A stretch of 64,000 nucleotides of DNA from Hyphomonas neptunium ATCC 15444 (GCF_000013025.1 NC_008358.1:1116001-1180000); one strand, 5' to 3'; counted from the stretch's first letter, positions 1 to 8,210 are shown. Notes: generated by a model from the letters alone, not told the origin. Numbers and translations are program-made.

Positions 1-382
1 GGGCGTAGGGCACGAATTGCGGTGCATGGCGGATGTGGGGCATGGCGCGGCCTTGCGTCCAGCCTGAGGGAAGCAGGCCGGGCGCCTGGGCGACCCAGCC
101 GCGCAGCGCGGCGACGGCGCCGTCCAGTTCAAGGCCCGCGATGCGGCGGCGGCCCGTATCGATTTCCAGAGCTGCCGTAATGGCGGTGCGATGCTTCACC
201 AGTGCGTCTGCAAGGCGCAGCAGAAAGGCGCCGCGCTCAGTCAGGGGCAGGGCCGCCCAATCGCGCTGCGCGGCGCGCAGGCGCTGGGCGGTCGCGGCGA
301 TTTCCTCTGCGCCGGCGGCCTGGATTTTATAGTCCAGTTCGCCGGTGCGAGGATTGCGGACGGGAAGCGTTCGGGACGTCAC
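1..382 (-). CDS. Aldehyde dehydrogenase, N-terminal part (cut by window edge)
   Basis: Only about the first 127 residues are in the window; the rest lies before base 1. The visible protein begins TSRTLPVRNPRTGELDYKI and continues with the helical N-terminal region of NAD(P)-dependent aldehyde dehydrogenases (RNPRTGE opening, then AAQRDWAALPLTERGAFLLRLAD). The catalytic Cys and Glu fall outside the window. The start is GTG at 382, sharing GTGA with the stop of the upstream FAD-oxidase gene, and GGAG sits about 9 bases before it, so the two are translationally coupled. The likely role is oxidising an aldehyde made by the neighbouring oxidase to a carboxylic acid. It lies in the operon led by the GATATATC operator at 2652. 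The family is fairly certain; the substrate is unknown. Confidence 0.8.
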   Translation of the reverse strand, partial: MTSRTLPVRNPRTGELDYKIQAAGAEEIAATAQRLRAAQRDWAALPLTERGAFLLRLADALVKHRTAITAALEIDTGRRRIAGLELDGAVAALRGWVAQAPGLLPSGWTQGRAMPHIRHAPQFVPYA

Positions 383-1959
383 AGGCCGAGGGCTCCGGGA
401 TTGACGTTGCCTTTGGGATCAAGGGTAGCCTTCACGGCCTTGAGCAGGGAAAGCGAGGCATCGCTGAGAACTTCCGAATACGGATAGCAGCGCCCGATCT
501 GGAAATGGGCCGCGCCATAGGAGTCGAAAATATCCACCACGCCGCGCCGCGCCTTGGTGACCGCCGCTGTTGCCTCCGGATTGGAGGGGAAGCGTTTGAG
601 CTTTTTCAGATGGGCCGGTTCAACGGTCTGCTCATGGATCGCCAGGAGCTCCTCGGGCCACATGAACACAGGCTCGATGAGGTAGGCCGTCGTGCCCAGC
701 GTGCTGATGAGGAAGCCGGTCTGGATTTCGTATTTGTCGAACACATCTGAAAGAGAGGCGAAATAGTCTTCCAGCGCCTTCCAGACCTTCGGGCCATCTG
801 AGATCGCCACAATGCCATGCACCGGCACCCAGCGTTCGCCTTCGGCGCCGAGGATCGTGTTGGGCGGCGTGAAGGGATTTGCGCGGACGATTTTTGGAAT
901 GGAGTTTTCAGACTCCTTGCCGCCAGCGGCCGTGCAGGCAGCTTTCAGGCGCTTCATATCATCGGCCACGCCCGCTTTGGAGCGGCCTTCGACCACGAAA
1001 TGCAGGCTCCAGCTGTCAGCTTCCATGAAGCTGCGCCCGGCCATGGCGATCTTGGCGCCTTCCTGAAGACCCTTCAGCAGATTGCCCTGGGCCTTGACGA
1101 CATTCGCCAAGGTCTTGGTGTCGGCGGCGAGCGAGGCGCGCTTCAGGCGCACGCGGGTGAGCGCAGGATCGAAGCCGAAGACTTCGCAGGCAAGGTTCTG
1201 ACGGGCGACAGCGGCTGTCGCTTCGGCGCAGGCCTCGCGGGTGGCAAATTCGAACGTCGCCCAGTCTTCATGTTCCGGCCACGGAATGAGGCGGAAGGTG
1301 ATTTCTGCCTTGAAACCGAGCGCGCCGGAATCGCCGCAGAAAAGACCGGTCAGGTCCGGCCCGTAATAACGCCAGAAGGGTTTGCCGACCTTGGTGGCGC
1401 CCGTGCCGGTGCGCACGCGCGTGCCATCGGCGAGGATCACGGTGAGGCCCGTCACGCTGTCGGCGGTCGTGCCATAAATGCCCGCGCCGAAGATGGCATT
1501 GCCCTGCGAAAGTCCGCCGCCGACGGTGGAGTTGAGGCCCGAGAGCGGGCCCCAGAACGGCGTGCGCAGACCCAGCGGCTTCAGCGCGTCGTAGAGCTGT
1601 TTCCAGGTCACGCCCGCCTGCGCGGTGACATACATGTCGTCCTTGTTGATCTCCACGATCTTGTCGAGGCGGGAGAGATCAAGGATGCCGACGCCCGGAC
1701 GGTCCGGCGTGGTGCTGCTGGTGTAGGACATGCCGCCGCCGCGCGGGTTGAGCGCAACGCCGTGCTGGTGGCAGGCTTCTACGGTTTGCTGGAGTTGCTC
1801 GATGGTCCCCGGCGAGGCGATGAAATCGGCCGTTACGCCGGCGGCCCAGATGTCCTGGCTCATCAATTCGCGGGCGGCGAGATCTTCATTGAGGCCCGCC
1901 GGGCCGAGAATCTGTTTGAGGGCGGAGGTGATGGTCTTGGGGGTGGTGGCGGCTTCCAT
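379..1959 (-). CDS. FAD-linked oxidase (4-cresol dehydrogenase / vanillyl-alcohol oxidase type)
   Basis: A 526-residue flavoprotein. Residues about 45-230 form the PCMH-type FAD-binding domain, with NPRGGGMSYTSS and the later STVGGGLSQGNAIFGAGIYG segment that packs on FAD. The C-terminal half is the FAD-oxidase C domain and ends with the family signature DPKGNVNPGALGL. Length suits the 4-cresol dehydrogenase/vanillyl-alcohol oxidase group, which oxidise alcohols or alkylphenols. There is no signal peptide, so it is probably cytoplasmic. It is followed by an overlapping aldehyde dehydrogenase and preceded 18 bases away by a small membrane protein. This suggests alcohol to aldehyde to acid oxidation in the GntR-controlled regulon. 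Substrate and electron acceptor cannot be read from the sequence. Confidence 0.85.
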   Translation of the reverse strand: MEAATTPKTITSALKQILGPAGLNEDLAARELMSQDIWAAGVTADFIASPGTIEQLQQTVEACHQHGVALNPRGGGMSYTSSTTPDRPGVGILDLSRLDKIVEINKDDMYVTAQAGVTWKQLYDALKPLGLRTPFWGPLSGLNSTVGGGLSQGNAIFGAGIYGTTADSVTGLTVILADGTRVRTGTGATKVGKPFWRYYGPDLTGLFCGDSGALGFKAEITFRLIPWPEHEDWATFEFATREACAEATAAVARQNLACEVFGFDPALTRVRLKRASLAADTKTLANVVKAQGNLLKGLQEGAKIAMAGRSFMEADSWSLHFVVEGRSKAGVADDMKRLKAACTAAGGKESENSIPKIVRANPFTPPNTILGAEGERWVPVHGIVAISDGPKVWKALEDYFASLSDVFDKYEIQTGFLISTLGTTAYLIEPVFMWPEELLAIHEQTVEPAHLKKLKRFPSNPEATAAVTKARRGVVDIFDSYGAAHFQIGRCYPYSEVLSDASLSLLKAVKATLDPKGNVNPGALGL

Positions 1960-1977
1960 GGCGGGTCTCCGGGAGGG

Positions 1978-2634
1978 TCAAACGGGTTTGAAAAGGGCAA
2001 GAAGGGCCGCAGCGATGAGCAGCGCCCAGATGCCGGTGACGAGCGGGCGGGCACGGTTCAGCGTGGCGGCGAGGCTGGCTTCGGCGGCGGGACCATCCGG
2101 GCCGGCAAGTCCCATGAGCGCGGGGCCGAGCGGCTTAAGCACGGCGCGGATGAAAAGGCCGAGCGCTGTGCAGCCCGCCAGGGCGAGCAGCTTAAGCGAC
2201 AGGAACAGCGGCAGGCTGCCGGCGCCGGCGATGTTCCAGGCGGCGGTGGCGGCAAGGCCGAAGATGAGCGCCCAGCGCAGGCCAAGATCAGTATTGCGCC
2301 AGAGGGCCGGCGCGCCGCCATGCTTCATATGGATGGCCCAGGCGAGCGCGAGCCAGCCAAGCGCAACGATCCAGACTGCGAAGAGCAATGGCACTGGCAG
2401 GCTGAGCCAGCCTTTGACATGCGCGAGCGTCAGCCCGGTCGGGAAGGCGAGGATCAGCGCTGTTCGCGGCGCCATATCGACATCATTCACGATCTTGGCG
2501 GCCAACATACGGCGGTCAACCGGAACGCCGGGCTGGATCAGGAAGCGGCTGGTGTAGAACGCGCCAAGGTCTCCGCCCAGCCAGTAAACGAACACCAGAA
2601 GGTGGAGCAGGGTGAAGATGGCAATTTCGGTCAT
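1978..2634 (-). CDS. Small polytopic membrane protein, first gene of the oxidase operon
   Basis: A 218-residue protein with about six hydrophobic segments. It starts MTEIAIFTLLHLLVFVYWLGG, and the C-terminus ends in a helix with LLIAAALLALFKPV. It has conserved-looking polar residues near membrane ends (H11, D22, the DMAPR segment, H73) but no motif that I can assign to a function. Position suggests a membrane partner, for example a quinone-facing subunit for the following FAD oxidase, but this is inference only. Its ATG lies 17 bases downstream of the perfect palindrome at 2652-2667, so it is the promoter-proximal gene of the unit running down to base 1. Confidence 0.7.
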   Translation of the reverse strand: MTEIAIFTLLHLLVFVYWLGGDLGAFYTSRFLIQPGVPVDRRMLAAKIVNDVDMAPRTALILAFPTGLTLAHVKGWLSLPVPLLFAVWIVALGWLALAWAIHMKHGGAPALWRNTDLGLRWALIFGLAATAAWNIAGAGSLPLFLSLKLLALAGCTALGLFIRAVLKPLGPALMGLAGPDGPAAEASLAATLNRARPLVTGIWALLIAAALLALFKPV

Positions 2635-2651
2635 CGGCGAGCCTTCGGATC

Positions 2652-2667
2652 AAAAGATATATCTTTT
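2652..2667. promoter_or_regulatory. Perfect palindrome AAAAGATATATCTTTT, probable GntR operator 1
   Basis: A 16-base perfect inverted repeat, identical to the copy at 3627-3642 and nearly identical to those at 8195 and 8400. It lies between the stop of the GntR gene and the start of the membrane-protein/oxidase/dehydrogenase operon, 17 bases from the ATG at 2634. Binding by the adjacent GntR regulator is inferred from position and recurrence. Confidence 0.75.
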
Positions 2668-2696
2668 AATCGCGCGAAGTTTCGCCGGACGCAAGC

Positions 2697-3494
2697 TCAG
2701 CTGTCTGTTTTCCAGTCTTTCTGGCGCGCCGTGTTACGTGTGAGGCGCATATGGTACTGAAAACGGTCAGAGCGGTAGTGGGCTGTAATATCCTGAACCG
2801 GACGGCCGCTCTTGTCGCGCATCACGCGGTGAATGCGCAGGAGGGGCGAGCCCGGCGCGATGCCGAGATTGGCCGCGACGGCAGCTTCGGCAGCTTCGGC
2901 CATGATCGTCTGGTCGGCCTCGACCGGCGCATGACCGGCTTTTTCCAGCAGCTTGATGAGCGATTCTGTCGCAAGTTCGTCTTCCGAATATCCTTCGGCC
3001 ACATCTTCCGGGATGTAGGTGATGAGGTAGGAGAAAGGCTCGCCGCCCAGGCGGCGGAGGCGCACGATGCGCTGGACCGACGACCCGTGGGGCAGCTCCA
3101 ACGTGTCGCAGATTGCAGGGCTCGCGGTTGCCATTGTGCAGTCGAGCAGCTGGACCTGGGTTTCAACGCCCATACGGGTGAGGCCATCGATCAGGTTTTC
3201 AAAGCTGCCTTTGACGGTGGGCGCGGCCGCGTCGAAAGTGATGACCGTGCCGATGCCGCGCTGGCGGCGGACAAAACCGGCGACAGCCAGCTCATTCAGG
3301 GCGCGTTTCACCGTGATGCGGGAGACGCCGAGCATTTCGGTCAGCTCCTGCTCGGCGGGCAGGCGTGTGTTCAGGCCCAGCTCTCCGCTGACGATTTTTG
3401 CTCGCAGAAGGTCGTAGATCTGCTGGTAAAGGGGGGCGCCGGCCGTCTCGTCGATGAGATCGGCAGTCAGGCTGAGTGAAGAGTCGGCCGCCAT
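2697..3494 (-). CDS. GntR-family (HutC/UTRA type) transcriptional regulator
   Basis: A winged-helix GntR domain spans about residues 20-85. It contains PLYQQIYDLLRAKIVSGEL, then LPAEQELTEMLGVSRITVKR for the recognition helix and RRQRGIGTVI for the wing. A UTRA effector domain follows from about 100 to 245 (SVQRIVRLRRLGGEPFSYLI, ending ITAHYRSDRFQYHM). The family senses small metabolites and usually represses uptake and catabolic genes. The ATG at 3494 is taken as start; a GTG at 3533 would add 13 residues, and neither has a strong ribosome-binding site. Identical palindromes flank the gene on both sides (2652 and 3627) and two more occur at the far units, so it is the probable local repressor. 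The effector is presumably the unknown substrate or a derivative. Confidence 0.9.
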   Translation of the reverse strand: MAADSSLSLTADLIDETAGAPLYQQIYDLLRAKIVSGELGLNTRLPAEQELTEMLGVSRITVKRALNELAVAGFVRRQRGIGTVITFDAAAPTVKGSFENLIDGLTRMGVETQVQLLDCTMATASPAICDTLELPHGSSVQRIVRLRRLGGEPFSYLITYIPEDVAEGYSEDELATESLIKLLEKAGHAPVEADQTIMAEAAEAAVAANLGIAPGSPLLRIHRVMRDKSGRPVQDITAHYRSDRFQYHMRLTRNTARQKDWKTDS

Positions 3495-3626
3495 GGAGCA
3501 ATAATCCGTTAAAAGTTGAATTGTCTTCGCCACTTATCGGCTGGCCGAGCCGCGTTTGCAATGCACCATGGGGTTTTCTGCGGGTTGGAGGTTTCGGTTG
3601 CGTGCCGGGAAATTCTGAGTAGCTTT

Positions 3627-3642
3627 AAAAGATATATCTTTT
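3627..3642. promoter_or_regulatory. Perfect palindrome AAAAGATATATCTTTT, probable GntR operator 2
   Basis: Identical to operator 1. It lies in the divergent intergenic region between the GntR gene (leftward) and the DUF1838 lipoprotein gene (rightward), ending 10 bases before the ATG at 3653 and directly before the ribosome-binding site GAGGTG. One site here could control both the DUF1838 gene and the regulator itself. Confidence 0.75.
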
Positions 3643-3652
3643 GAGGTGATCC

Positions 3653-4474
3653 ATGTTCCGATCTGTCCTTTCCGGTTTTGCGCTGCTTCTCGTGGCTTGT
3701 AGCTCAGTGGGTGAACCGGCGCCGGAAGCGGAAGTGAGCGACGCAGATGTCTTCCGCAACTGGGTCGAGGCGCGGGCGGGTACGGGCGAGGCGGTTCATT
3801 GGGTTTCAGAAGGGGCGGTTTATGCCTATCCTTCGGGCGAGAAGATCCTCGGCATGAAGGGGTTTGACAGTTCGAAGGTGATCTGGCCGGAGGGGGATGA
3901 GGGCGAGGTGATCCACCTCACCCGCAAGACCTTCACCTATACAGACCCGGTAACGGGCGCGTTCCTGACAGAGTTCAACGGTCAGAAGGTCGTGCCGATT
4001 GCCTATCCCTATCAGTTGATCCGTTACCGGATGAAAGACGGATTGATCTTTGCCGATGTCGAACAGGGGGTGGAGCCGCGCGTGCAGAATATTGCCGCGA
4101 AAGACGGGATCATATCACGCAAGGTGGGCGACAGCTGGGCCTTTACGGCGCCGCTGTTCCTGAACTTCCCATTGCCGGGCGGGGGCCAATATGAGGCCTG
4201 GGAGAATTATGACTTCTTCATCCATCCTGAAGGCAGCATCAGCGAGCCGCACCAGATGACGTGGCAGCGCTTTGGTGATCTTCCGCCCTGGGCGGGCGGG
4301 GGCAAGGGCATCTATCACCTGCTGAGCTGGCGCGTTGAGTCGACGGATGAGTTTCCCCCAGAACTGCTGGCCTGGGCCGAGGCGGAAAAGCCGCTCTGGC
4401 TGGCGCCGCCCGAAAGCCTGGAAGAAGTCCGTAAGCTGCAGAAGGGCGAAGGCGGGCCGGGCTGGGGGCAGTAA
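3653..4474 (+). CDS. DUF1838-family lipoprotein
   Basis: A 273-residue protein resembling the DUF1838 family. It opens with a lipoprotein signal (MFRSVLSGFALLLVAC, lipobox LVAC with Cys at residue 16), so it should be exported and lipid-anchored. The body is rich in beta strands and aromatic residues (GEAVHWVSEGAVYAYPSGEK, AWENYDFFIHPEG). The biochemical role of the family is not known to me. It sits immediately behind operator 2 with ribosome-binding site GAGGTG, and converges on the nitrilase-like gene with 19 bases between stops. Membership in the regulon suggests a periplasmic or outer-membrane role in handling the unknown substrate. Confidence 0.75.
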   Translation: MFRSVLSGFALLLVACSSVGEPAPEAEVSDADVFRNWVEARAGTGEAVHWVSEGAVYAYPSGEKILGMKGFDSSKVIWPEGDEGEVIHLTRKTFTYTDPVTGAFLTEFNGQKVVPIAYPYQLIRYRMKDGLIFADVEQGVEPRVQNIAAKDGIISRKVGDSWAFTAPLFLNFPLPGGGQYEAWENYDFFIHPEGSISEPHQMTWQRFGDLPPWAGGGKGIYHLLSWRVESTDEFPPELLAWAEAEKPLWLAPPESLEEVRKLQKGEGGPGWGQ

Positions 4475-4493
4475 CCGGCCTTTCGCCAACGGC

Positions 4494-5624
4494 CTATTTC
4501 AGAACCCCTGCCGAGACCAGCCGGTCAATGACGGCCTGCTGCTGTGCAATCGCATCGGCGCGCTGGACCATCTTGCCATCGGGAGTGCGGTTGGCTGGGG
4601 CCAGTTCGTTCCCGGAATAAGCCGGGGCGAAGGCGGCCAGAGGGAGCCGCGAGAGCGTGTTGGTCATGCCGGTCTTGCGGCGTGTTTCGCGCAAGGCGGT
4701 GAGATCAAGCACAGCGTTGGCGTTCATCGTCTCACCGGTGCCGGCCTCAGCCAGCGTGCGGCCATACCAGTCGAGCACGATGGACATGCCATCCGTAGAG
4801 GCAGCGGGAACCGGCGTGCCCGTGATGCTCGCGGAGTTGGCCGAGACGACATAGGAGATGTTCTCGATGGCCCGGGCTTTCTTGGCGATATGTTTGGGTG
4901 TAAGGCTGGGGCTGCCGACTTCCGACGTCGGATGAAGCAGGATTTCTGCGCCCTTGAAAGCGTGCATGCGGGCGATTTCGGGGTAGAGGATTTCTTCGCT
5001 GGCGATGGTGGCCAGTGCGCCGATTTCGGTTTCGGCCACCGGGAAGATCGCATCGGCGCCATAGATGTCGAGATACTTGTCCCATACATCATACGGAGAG
5101 GGCGAGTAGAGCGAGATCATGCGGCGATAGCGCAGGAGGGTGTCACCGGTTGGCCCGTAGATGACGTTGGCCTGGAAGTAGAGTTCCGGGAAGTTCGGGT
5201 CGGTTTCGTAATGGTTCGAGCACAGATAGACGCCGGCGGTCTGGGCCATCTTTGCCAGCGCATCGGGGAAGGCGCCGTCCATCGGAATGGCGGCCTTGGC
5301 CTGCCAGGTCTCGCGCGTTTCGCCCATCGGGAAACCGGTCATCCAGTATTCCGGCAGAACGACGAGTTTCAGGTCGTAGCCGTTGAAGCCTTTGAGGAAA
5401 CCCCTGGACGCCATGATCTGACCGGTGACGCGGGTGATGGCGGCATTCATCCGGGCATGGGAGGCTTCGGCGGTCTTGTCCTGGTTGACGGCTTCGCAGA
5501 CGGTCTGCAGCGCGAGGGCGGTGTAGCGCATGGATTTTGCCTCTCCGGCATGGGCGTTTGAGCTGCCGAAGGCCGGCAGAAGGGATGTGGCGGCAGCGCC
5601 CAGAAGCAGGCCTCGGCGGGTCAT
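4494..5624 (-). CDS. Tat-exported nitrilase-superfamily protein with altered catalytic residues
   Basis: A 376-residue protein whose N-terminus (MTRRGLLLGAAATSLLPAFG) is a twin-arginine signal ending near AHA at 24-26. The body has the carbon-nitrogen hydrolase fold: the catalytic Glu is in VVLPEYW (E92), the YRK segment reads YRRM (R168 in place of Lys), and the nucleophile elbow reads IASEEILYPE (S209 in place of Cys). AFKGAEILLHPTSE follows as in amidases. So two of the three Glu-Lys-Cys residues are conservatively replaced, and the activity may differ from that of a standard nitrilase or amidase. It is the last gene of the operon running from 8158, overlapping the preceding gene by ATGA. 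Confidence 0.8.
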   Translation of the reverse strand: MTRRGLLLGAAATSLLPAFGSSNAHAGEAKSMRYTALALQTVCEAVNQDKTAEASHARMNAAITRVTGQIMASRGFLKGFNGYDLKLVVLPEYWMTGFPMGETRETWQAKAAIPMDGAFPDALAKMAQTAGVYLCSNHYETDPNFPELYFQANVIYGPTGDTLLRYRRMISLYSPSPYDVWDKYLDIYGADAIFPVAETEIGALATIASEEILYPEIARMHAFKGAEILLHPTSEVGSPSLTPKHIAKKARAIENISYVVSANSASITGTPVPAASTDGMSIVLDWYGRTLAEAGTGETMNANAVLDLTALRETRRKTGMTNTLSRLPLAAFAPAYSGNELAPANRTPDGKMVQRADAIAQQQAVIDRLVSAGVLK

Positions 5625-6532
5625 GGGGCGGCTCCTTCAAAGGCGGATGTGACGCTTGCGGCGGTCGCCACTTCGAGGCCGTCCATGGCAGCGAGCCCTT
5701 TGAGCACGCGTGTAACCGCTTCGATGCGGAAGGGCAGGCCGGTGATGTAGGGCGTGAGGGTGAAGCCGAAGCATTGGGCGCCGCGCGAGGCATACTCGGC
5801 GACCGTCTGCGCGGCGGCTTCCAGGATCTGATCGGCCCATTCGTCTTCGCTCTGGGAACGCGTGCCGAGGATCAGGAAGTCTGAGAGTTCATAATGATTG
5901 GGCAGGCAGGAAAGCGGGCCATGGGCGGTGCGCATGGGCAGCGGGCGCTGATCGCTTTCCCAGTCGAGACAGGTGGTGAAGCCTGCTTCGCGGACGAGGT
6001 CCGGCGTCCGGAAGGACTGGTTGCGCGCGGGGCTCATCCAGGTGACGGCATCGGGCAGGGCCGCGCGGGTTTGCGCAACGAGCGCGCGTTCTTCTTCCTC
6101 GCTCAGGCCGGCATGATGGATATGCGCCGTGGAAACGCCGTGGGCGGCAATCTCGTGACCGCCCTGCCGGATGCGTTCGATCAAGGGGGCATACCGGCGG
6201 GCGACTTCCGCGTTGACGGCGAACGTGGCCTTGAGGCCGGCGCTTTCCAGTTCCTTCAGCAGGCGGAACACGCCTACCCGGTTGCCATAATCGCGTGTCG
6301 TGTAATGGCGCAGGTCCGGATAGGGGGTGACCATGGCGCCGGGATGCTTGAAGGGTTTGGCTGGCGGGTCCAGCGGGAAAAACTCCAGCGGAATGGTGAT
6401 GAACGCCATCGCCCTGGCGCCGGATTTCAACTGAACGGGCGCGCGCCGGTCGGCGGGCTGCCAGTCATACCGGTCCTGGTCCATGCCATAGGCGCGGTGA
6501 GGATATTCCAGAAATTCAGCGGGCTGGGGCAA
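5621..6532 (-). CDS. PuuE-like polysaccharide-deacetylase (NodB-fold) hydrolase 2
   Basis: A 303-residue NodB-fold protein of the PuuE-like group, whose members include allantoinase and cyclic-imide hydrolases as well as deacetylases. Visible features are FEFPL-like ITIPLEFFPLDPPAKPF, the YGNRVGVFRLL signature, GGHEIAAHGVSTAHIHH (metal-ligand His region) and WMSPARNQSFRTPDLV. The start is taken as TTG at 6532, because the conserved AEFLEYPHRAYGMD segment begins right after it and GGAGG lies 8 bases upstream. The ATG at 6484 would cut the conserved N-terminus and the ATG at 6646 would overlap the previous gene by 131 bases. It overlaps the upstream paralogue by 17 bases and the downstream nitrilase-like gene by 4. 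Confidence 0.8.
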   Translation of the reverse strand: MPQPAEFLEYPHRAYGMDQDRYDWQPADRRAPVQLKSGARAMAFITIPLEFFPLDPPAKPFKHPGAMVTPYPDLRHYTTRDYGNRVGVFRLLKELESAGLKATFAVNAEVARRYAPLIERIRQGGHEIAAHGVSTAHIHHAGLSEEEERALVAQTRAALPDAVTWMSPARNQSFRTPDLVREAGFTTCLDWESDQRPLPMRTAHGPLSCLPNHYELSDFLILGTRSQSEDEWADQILEAAAQTVAEYASRGAQCFGFTLTPYITGLPFRIEAVTRVLKGLAAMDGLEVATAASVTSAFEGAAP

Positions 6533-7463
6533 AGCCGGTCCCTCCGGTTGCGACGCCGCGTGCGGCGATGTCTTTGACGCTTTCGTCCCAGTAATGGGTG
6601 CGGAAATGCTCGGCGATCTCGGCGCCGGTTGTGATCCACACATCATCGGAATGGGCGGCGATATGCTTCAGCGCTTCTTCGAAGATGCGGATACGGTGAG
6701 GCTGGCTGACGAGATAGGCGTGGAGCGGGATGCACATCACCGTGCCGGACTCTTCGCCTTCTTTCAGCAGTTGATCAAAGTGACGCTTCAGGATGTCTGT
6801 ATAGCGCTGCGGACTCCATCCCTGTACGGAGTAGGTGATGACATCATTGACTTCCAGCGAGTAGGGCATGGAGACCAGCCGGCCGGTTTTCGTCTTCAGG
6901 GGCTGGGGCTGGTCGTCCTGGAAGAGATCGCATGAATACCAGAAGTCATGCTCGGCAATGAGGTCCAGCGTGCGCTCGGTATGGGTGAGGGCCGGGGCCA
7001 GATAGCCGCGGATGCGCTGGCCGGTGGCTTTTTCAACAGAGCGGATGGAGTCTTCCAGAACCGCCCGCTCCTGCGCCTCGTCCATGCCGTAAGAATAGCG
7101 CGTATTGTAGATGCCGTGGCTGAAGAATTCCCAGTTGCGGGCAACGCAGGCTTCAATGATTTCCGGGTGATGGTCGATCAGTCCGATGGACAGCGAGATC
7201 GAGCCGCGCATGCCGTATTTGTCCAGCAGGTCCATCAGCCGCCAATGGCCGATCCGGTTGCCCCAGTCGCGCTGGGAATAGCCGGTAATGTCCGGATTCG
7301 GACGAGGCCAGGGCGACCGGGAAGGGTTCACCGGCGGATCGAATTCGTAATACTCGATATTGGGCGCAATCCAGAAGGCGAGCTTCTTCCCGCCGGGCCA
7401 TCTGATCTTCGGCCGGCCCTCATAAGGCCAGAAATCATAGAGGTTGGGATCGGAATGGGTCAT
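6516..7463 (-). CDS. PuuE-like polysaccharide-deacetylase (NodB-fold) hydrolase 1
   Basis: A 315-residue cytoplasmic NodB-fold hydrolase of the PuuE/allantoinase-like group. It has KLAFWIAPNIEYYEFDPP at the N-terminus, RDWGNRIGHWRLMDLLDKYG, then EFFSHGIYNTRYSYG with a likely metal His, and CIPLHAYLVSQPHRI near the C-terminus. Family members with known function hydrolyse ring amides or deacetylate sugars. The pairing with a second paralogue, an isochorismatase-fold amidase and a nitrilase-like protein favours ring-amide hydrolysis here. The ATG at 7463 shares ATGA with the stop of the preceding isochorismatase gene, indicating coupled translation. Confidence 0.85.
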   Translation of the reverse strand: MTHSDPNLYDFWPYEGRPKIRWPGGKKLAFWIAPNIEYYEFDPPVNPSRSPWPRPNPDITGYSQRDWGNRIGHWRLMDLLDKYGMRGSISLSIGLIDHHPEIIEACVARNWEFFSHGIYNTRYSYGMDEAQERAVLEDSIRSVEKATGQRIRGYLAPALTHTERTLDLIAEHDFWYSCDLFQDDQPQPLKTKTGRLVSMPYSLEVNDVITYSVQGWSPQRYTDILKRHFDQLLKEGEESGTVMCIPLHAYLVSQPHRIRIFEEALKHIAAHSDDVWITTGAEIAEHFRTHYWDESVKDIAARGVATGGTGFAPAR

Positions 7464-8158
7464 CCCTTGTATCCTTCGATCCAGGCTTTCACCTCCGCCA
7501 CCGGCACGACATCGGCGTATTTGATGAGCAGGTCGGTCAGGTTTGCAAAGTGATAGCTCTCATGCTTGTCGGCCACGCATTCAATCGGCACGATGGCGCG
7601 GTAACCCCGGCTGAGGGCGTCAACAGCTGTGGCGCGAATGCAGCCGGACGTCGAGCCGCCCGTGATCACCACTGTGTCAGCCTGGTGCCAGGTGAGGAAA
7701 CTTGCCAGCGGCGTTTCGAAAAACGCGCTCGGCATCCGCTTGGTGTAAACGGCGTCCACCTTTTCATCGATTGTGAGCCGGTCGTCGAATTCATGCCGCT
7801 CCGAGCCATATTTGATATTCTGCAGCGAATCGGGGGTGTTCGTCCGTGTGCCCCAGACGCCCGCATCGGCGGCATTCTCCATATAGGCAACATGGGTCCA
7901 GACCACGGGCAGGCCCTTGCTCCGCGCGGCGCTGGAGATGTCATTTATATGGGTCACCTGGTTGGGGTCGGTAATATAGGCCGTCTTCGGATACAGGTCA
8001 GGCCGGGTGTAGGCTTTCTGCGGGTCCACATTCACGATGGCGATCTTCTGGCCAAAGCCGAATTTCGCGCGCGCCGGGTTCGCCAGTGTTTCTTCAAAAA
8101 TTTCGCGGGCCGTCTTGTCGGACCGGATCATGGTGGGTTCGGTGGGGTAGCCGCTCAT
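7460..8158 (-). CDS. Isochorismatase-fold amidohydrolase (N-carbamoylsarcosine amidase-like)
   Basis: A 232-residue cysteine hydrolase with the family triad visible: Asp45 in VNVDPQKAY, Lys140 in YTKRMPSAF, and Cys173 in GGSTSGCIRATAVDAL. The cis-peptide-containing VITGGSTSGC segment is typical of N-carbamoylsarcosine amidase, ureidoacrylate hydrolase and similar enzymes. The start is ATG at 8158 (AGGA about 9 bases upstream); a longer frame up to 8344 has an unrelated N-terminus and would run through the operator. It is the first gene of a four-gene operon with 4-17 base overlaps. The probable role is cleaving a linear carbamoyl or amide product made by the PuuE-like enzymes, by inference. 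Confidence 0.85.
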   Translation of the reverse strand: MSGYPTEPTMIRSDKTAREIFEETLANPARAKFGFGQKIAIVNVDPQKAYTRPDLYPKTAYITDPNQVTHINDISSAARSKGLPVVWTHVAYMENAADAGVWGTRTNTPDSLQNIKYGSERHEFDDRLTIDEKVDAVYTKRMPSAFFETPLASFLTWHQADTVVITGGSTSGCIRATAVDALSRGYRAIVPIECVADKHESYHFANLTDLLIKYADVVPVAEVKAWIEGYKG

Positions 8159-8194
8159 GGTCAATGATCCTTGTTGGGCAGGTGGGGTATTTCC

Positions 8195-8210
8195 AAATGA
8201 TATATCCTTT
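8195..8210. promoter_or_regulatory. Degenerate GntR operator 3 (AAATGATATATCCTTT)
   Basis: The GATATATC core is intact, with two flank mismatches to the perfect 16-base palindrome. It lies 36 bases upstream of the ATG of the isochorismatase-fold gene, at the head of the leftward hydrolase operon. Confidence 0.6.

Noticed and set aside
817-2760. Long open frame (over 600 codons) on the + strand opposite the FAD oxidase gene
   Set aside because: It runs antisense through the oxidase and membrane-protein genes; its product is rich in Arg, Gly and Ala with no family motif. High GC makes such antisense frames common.
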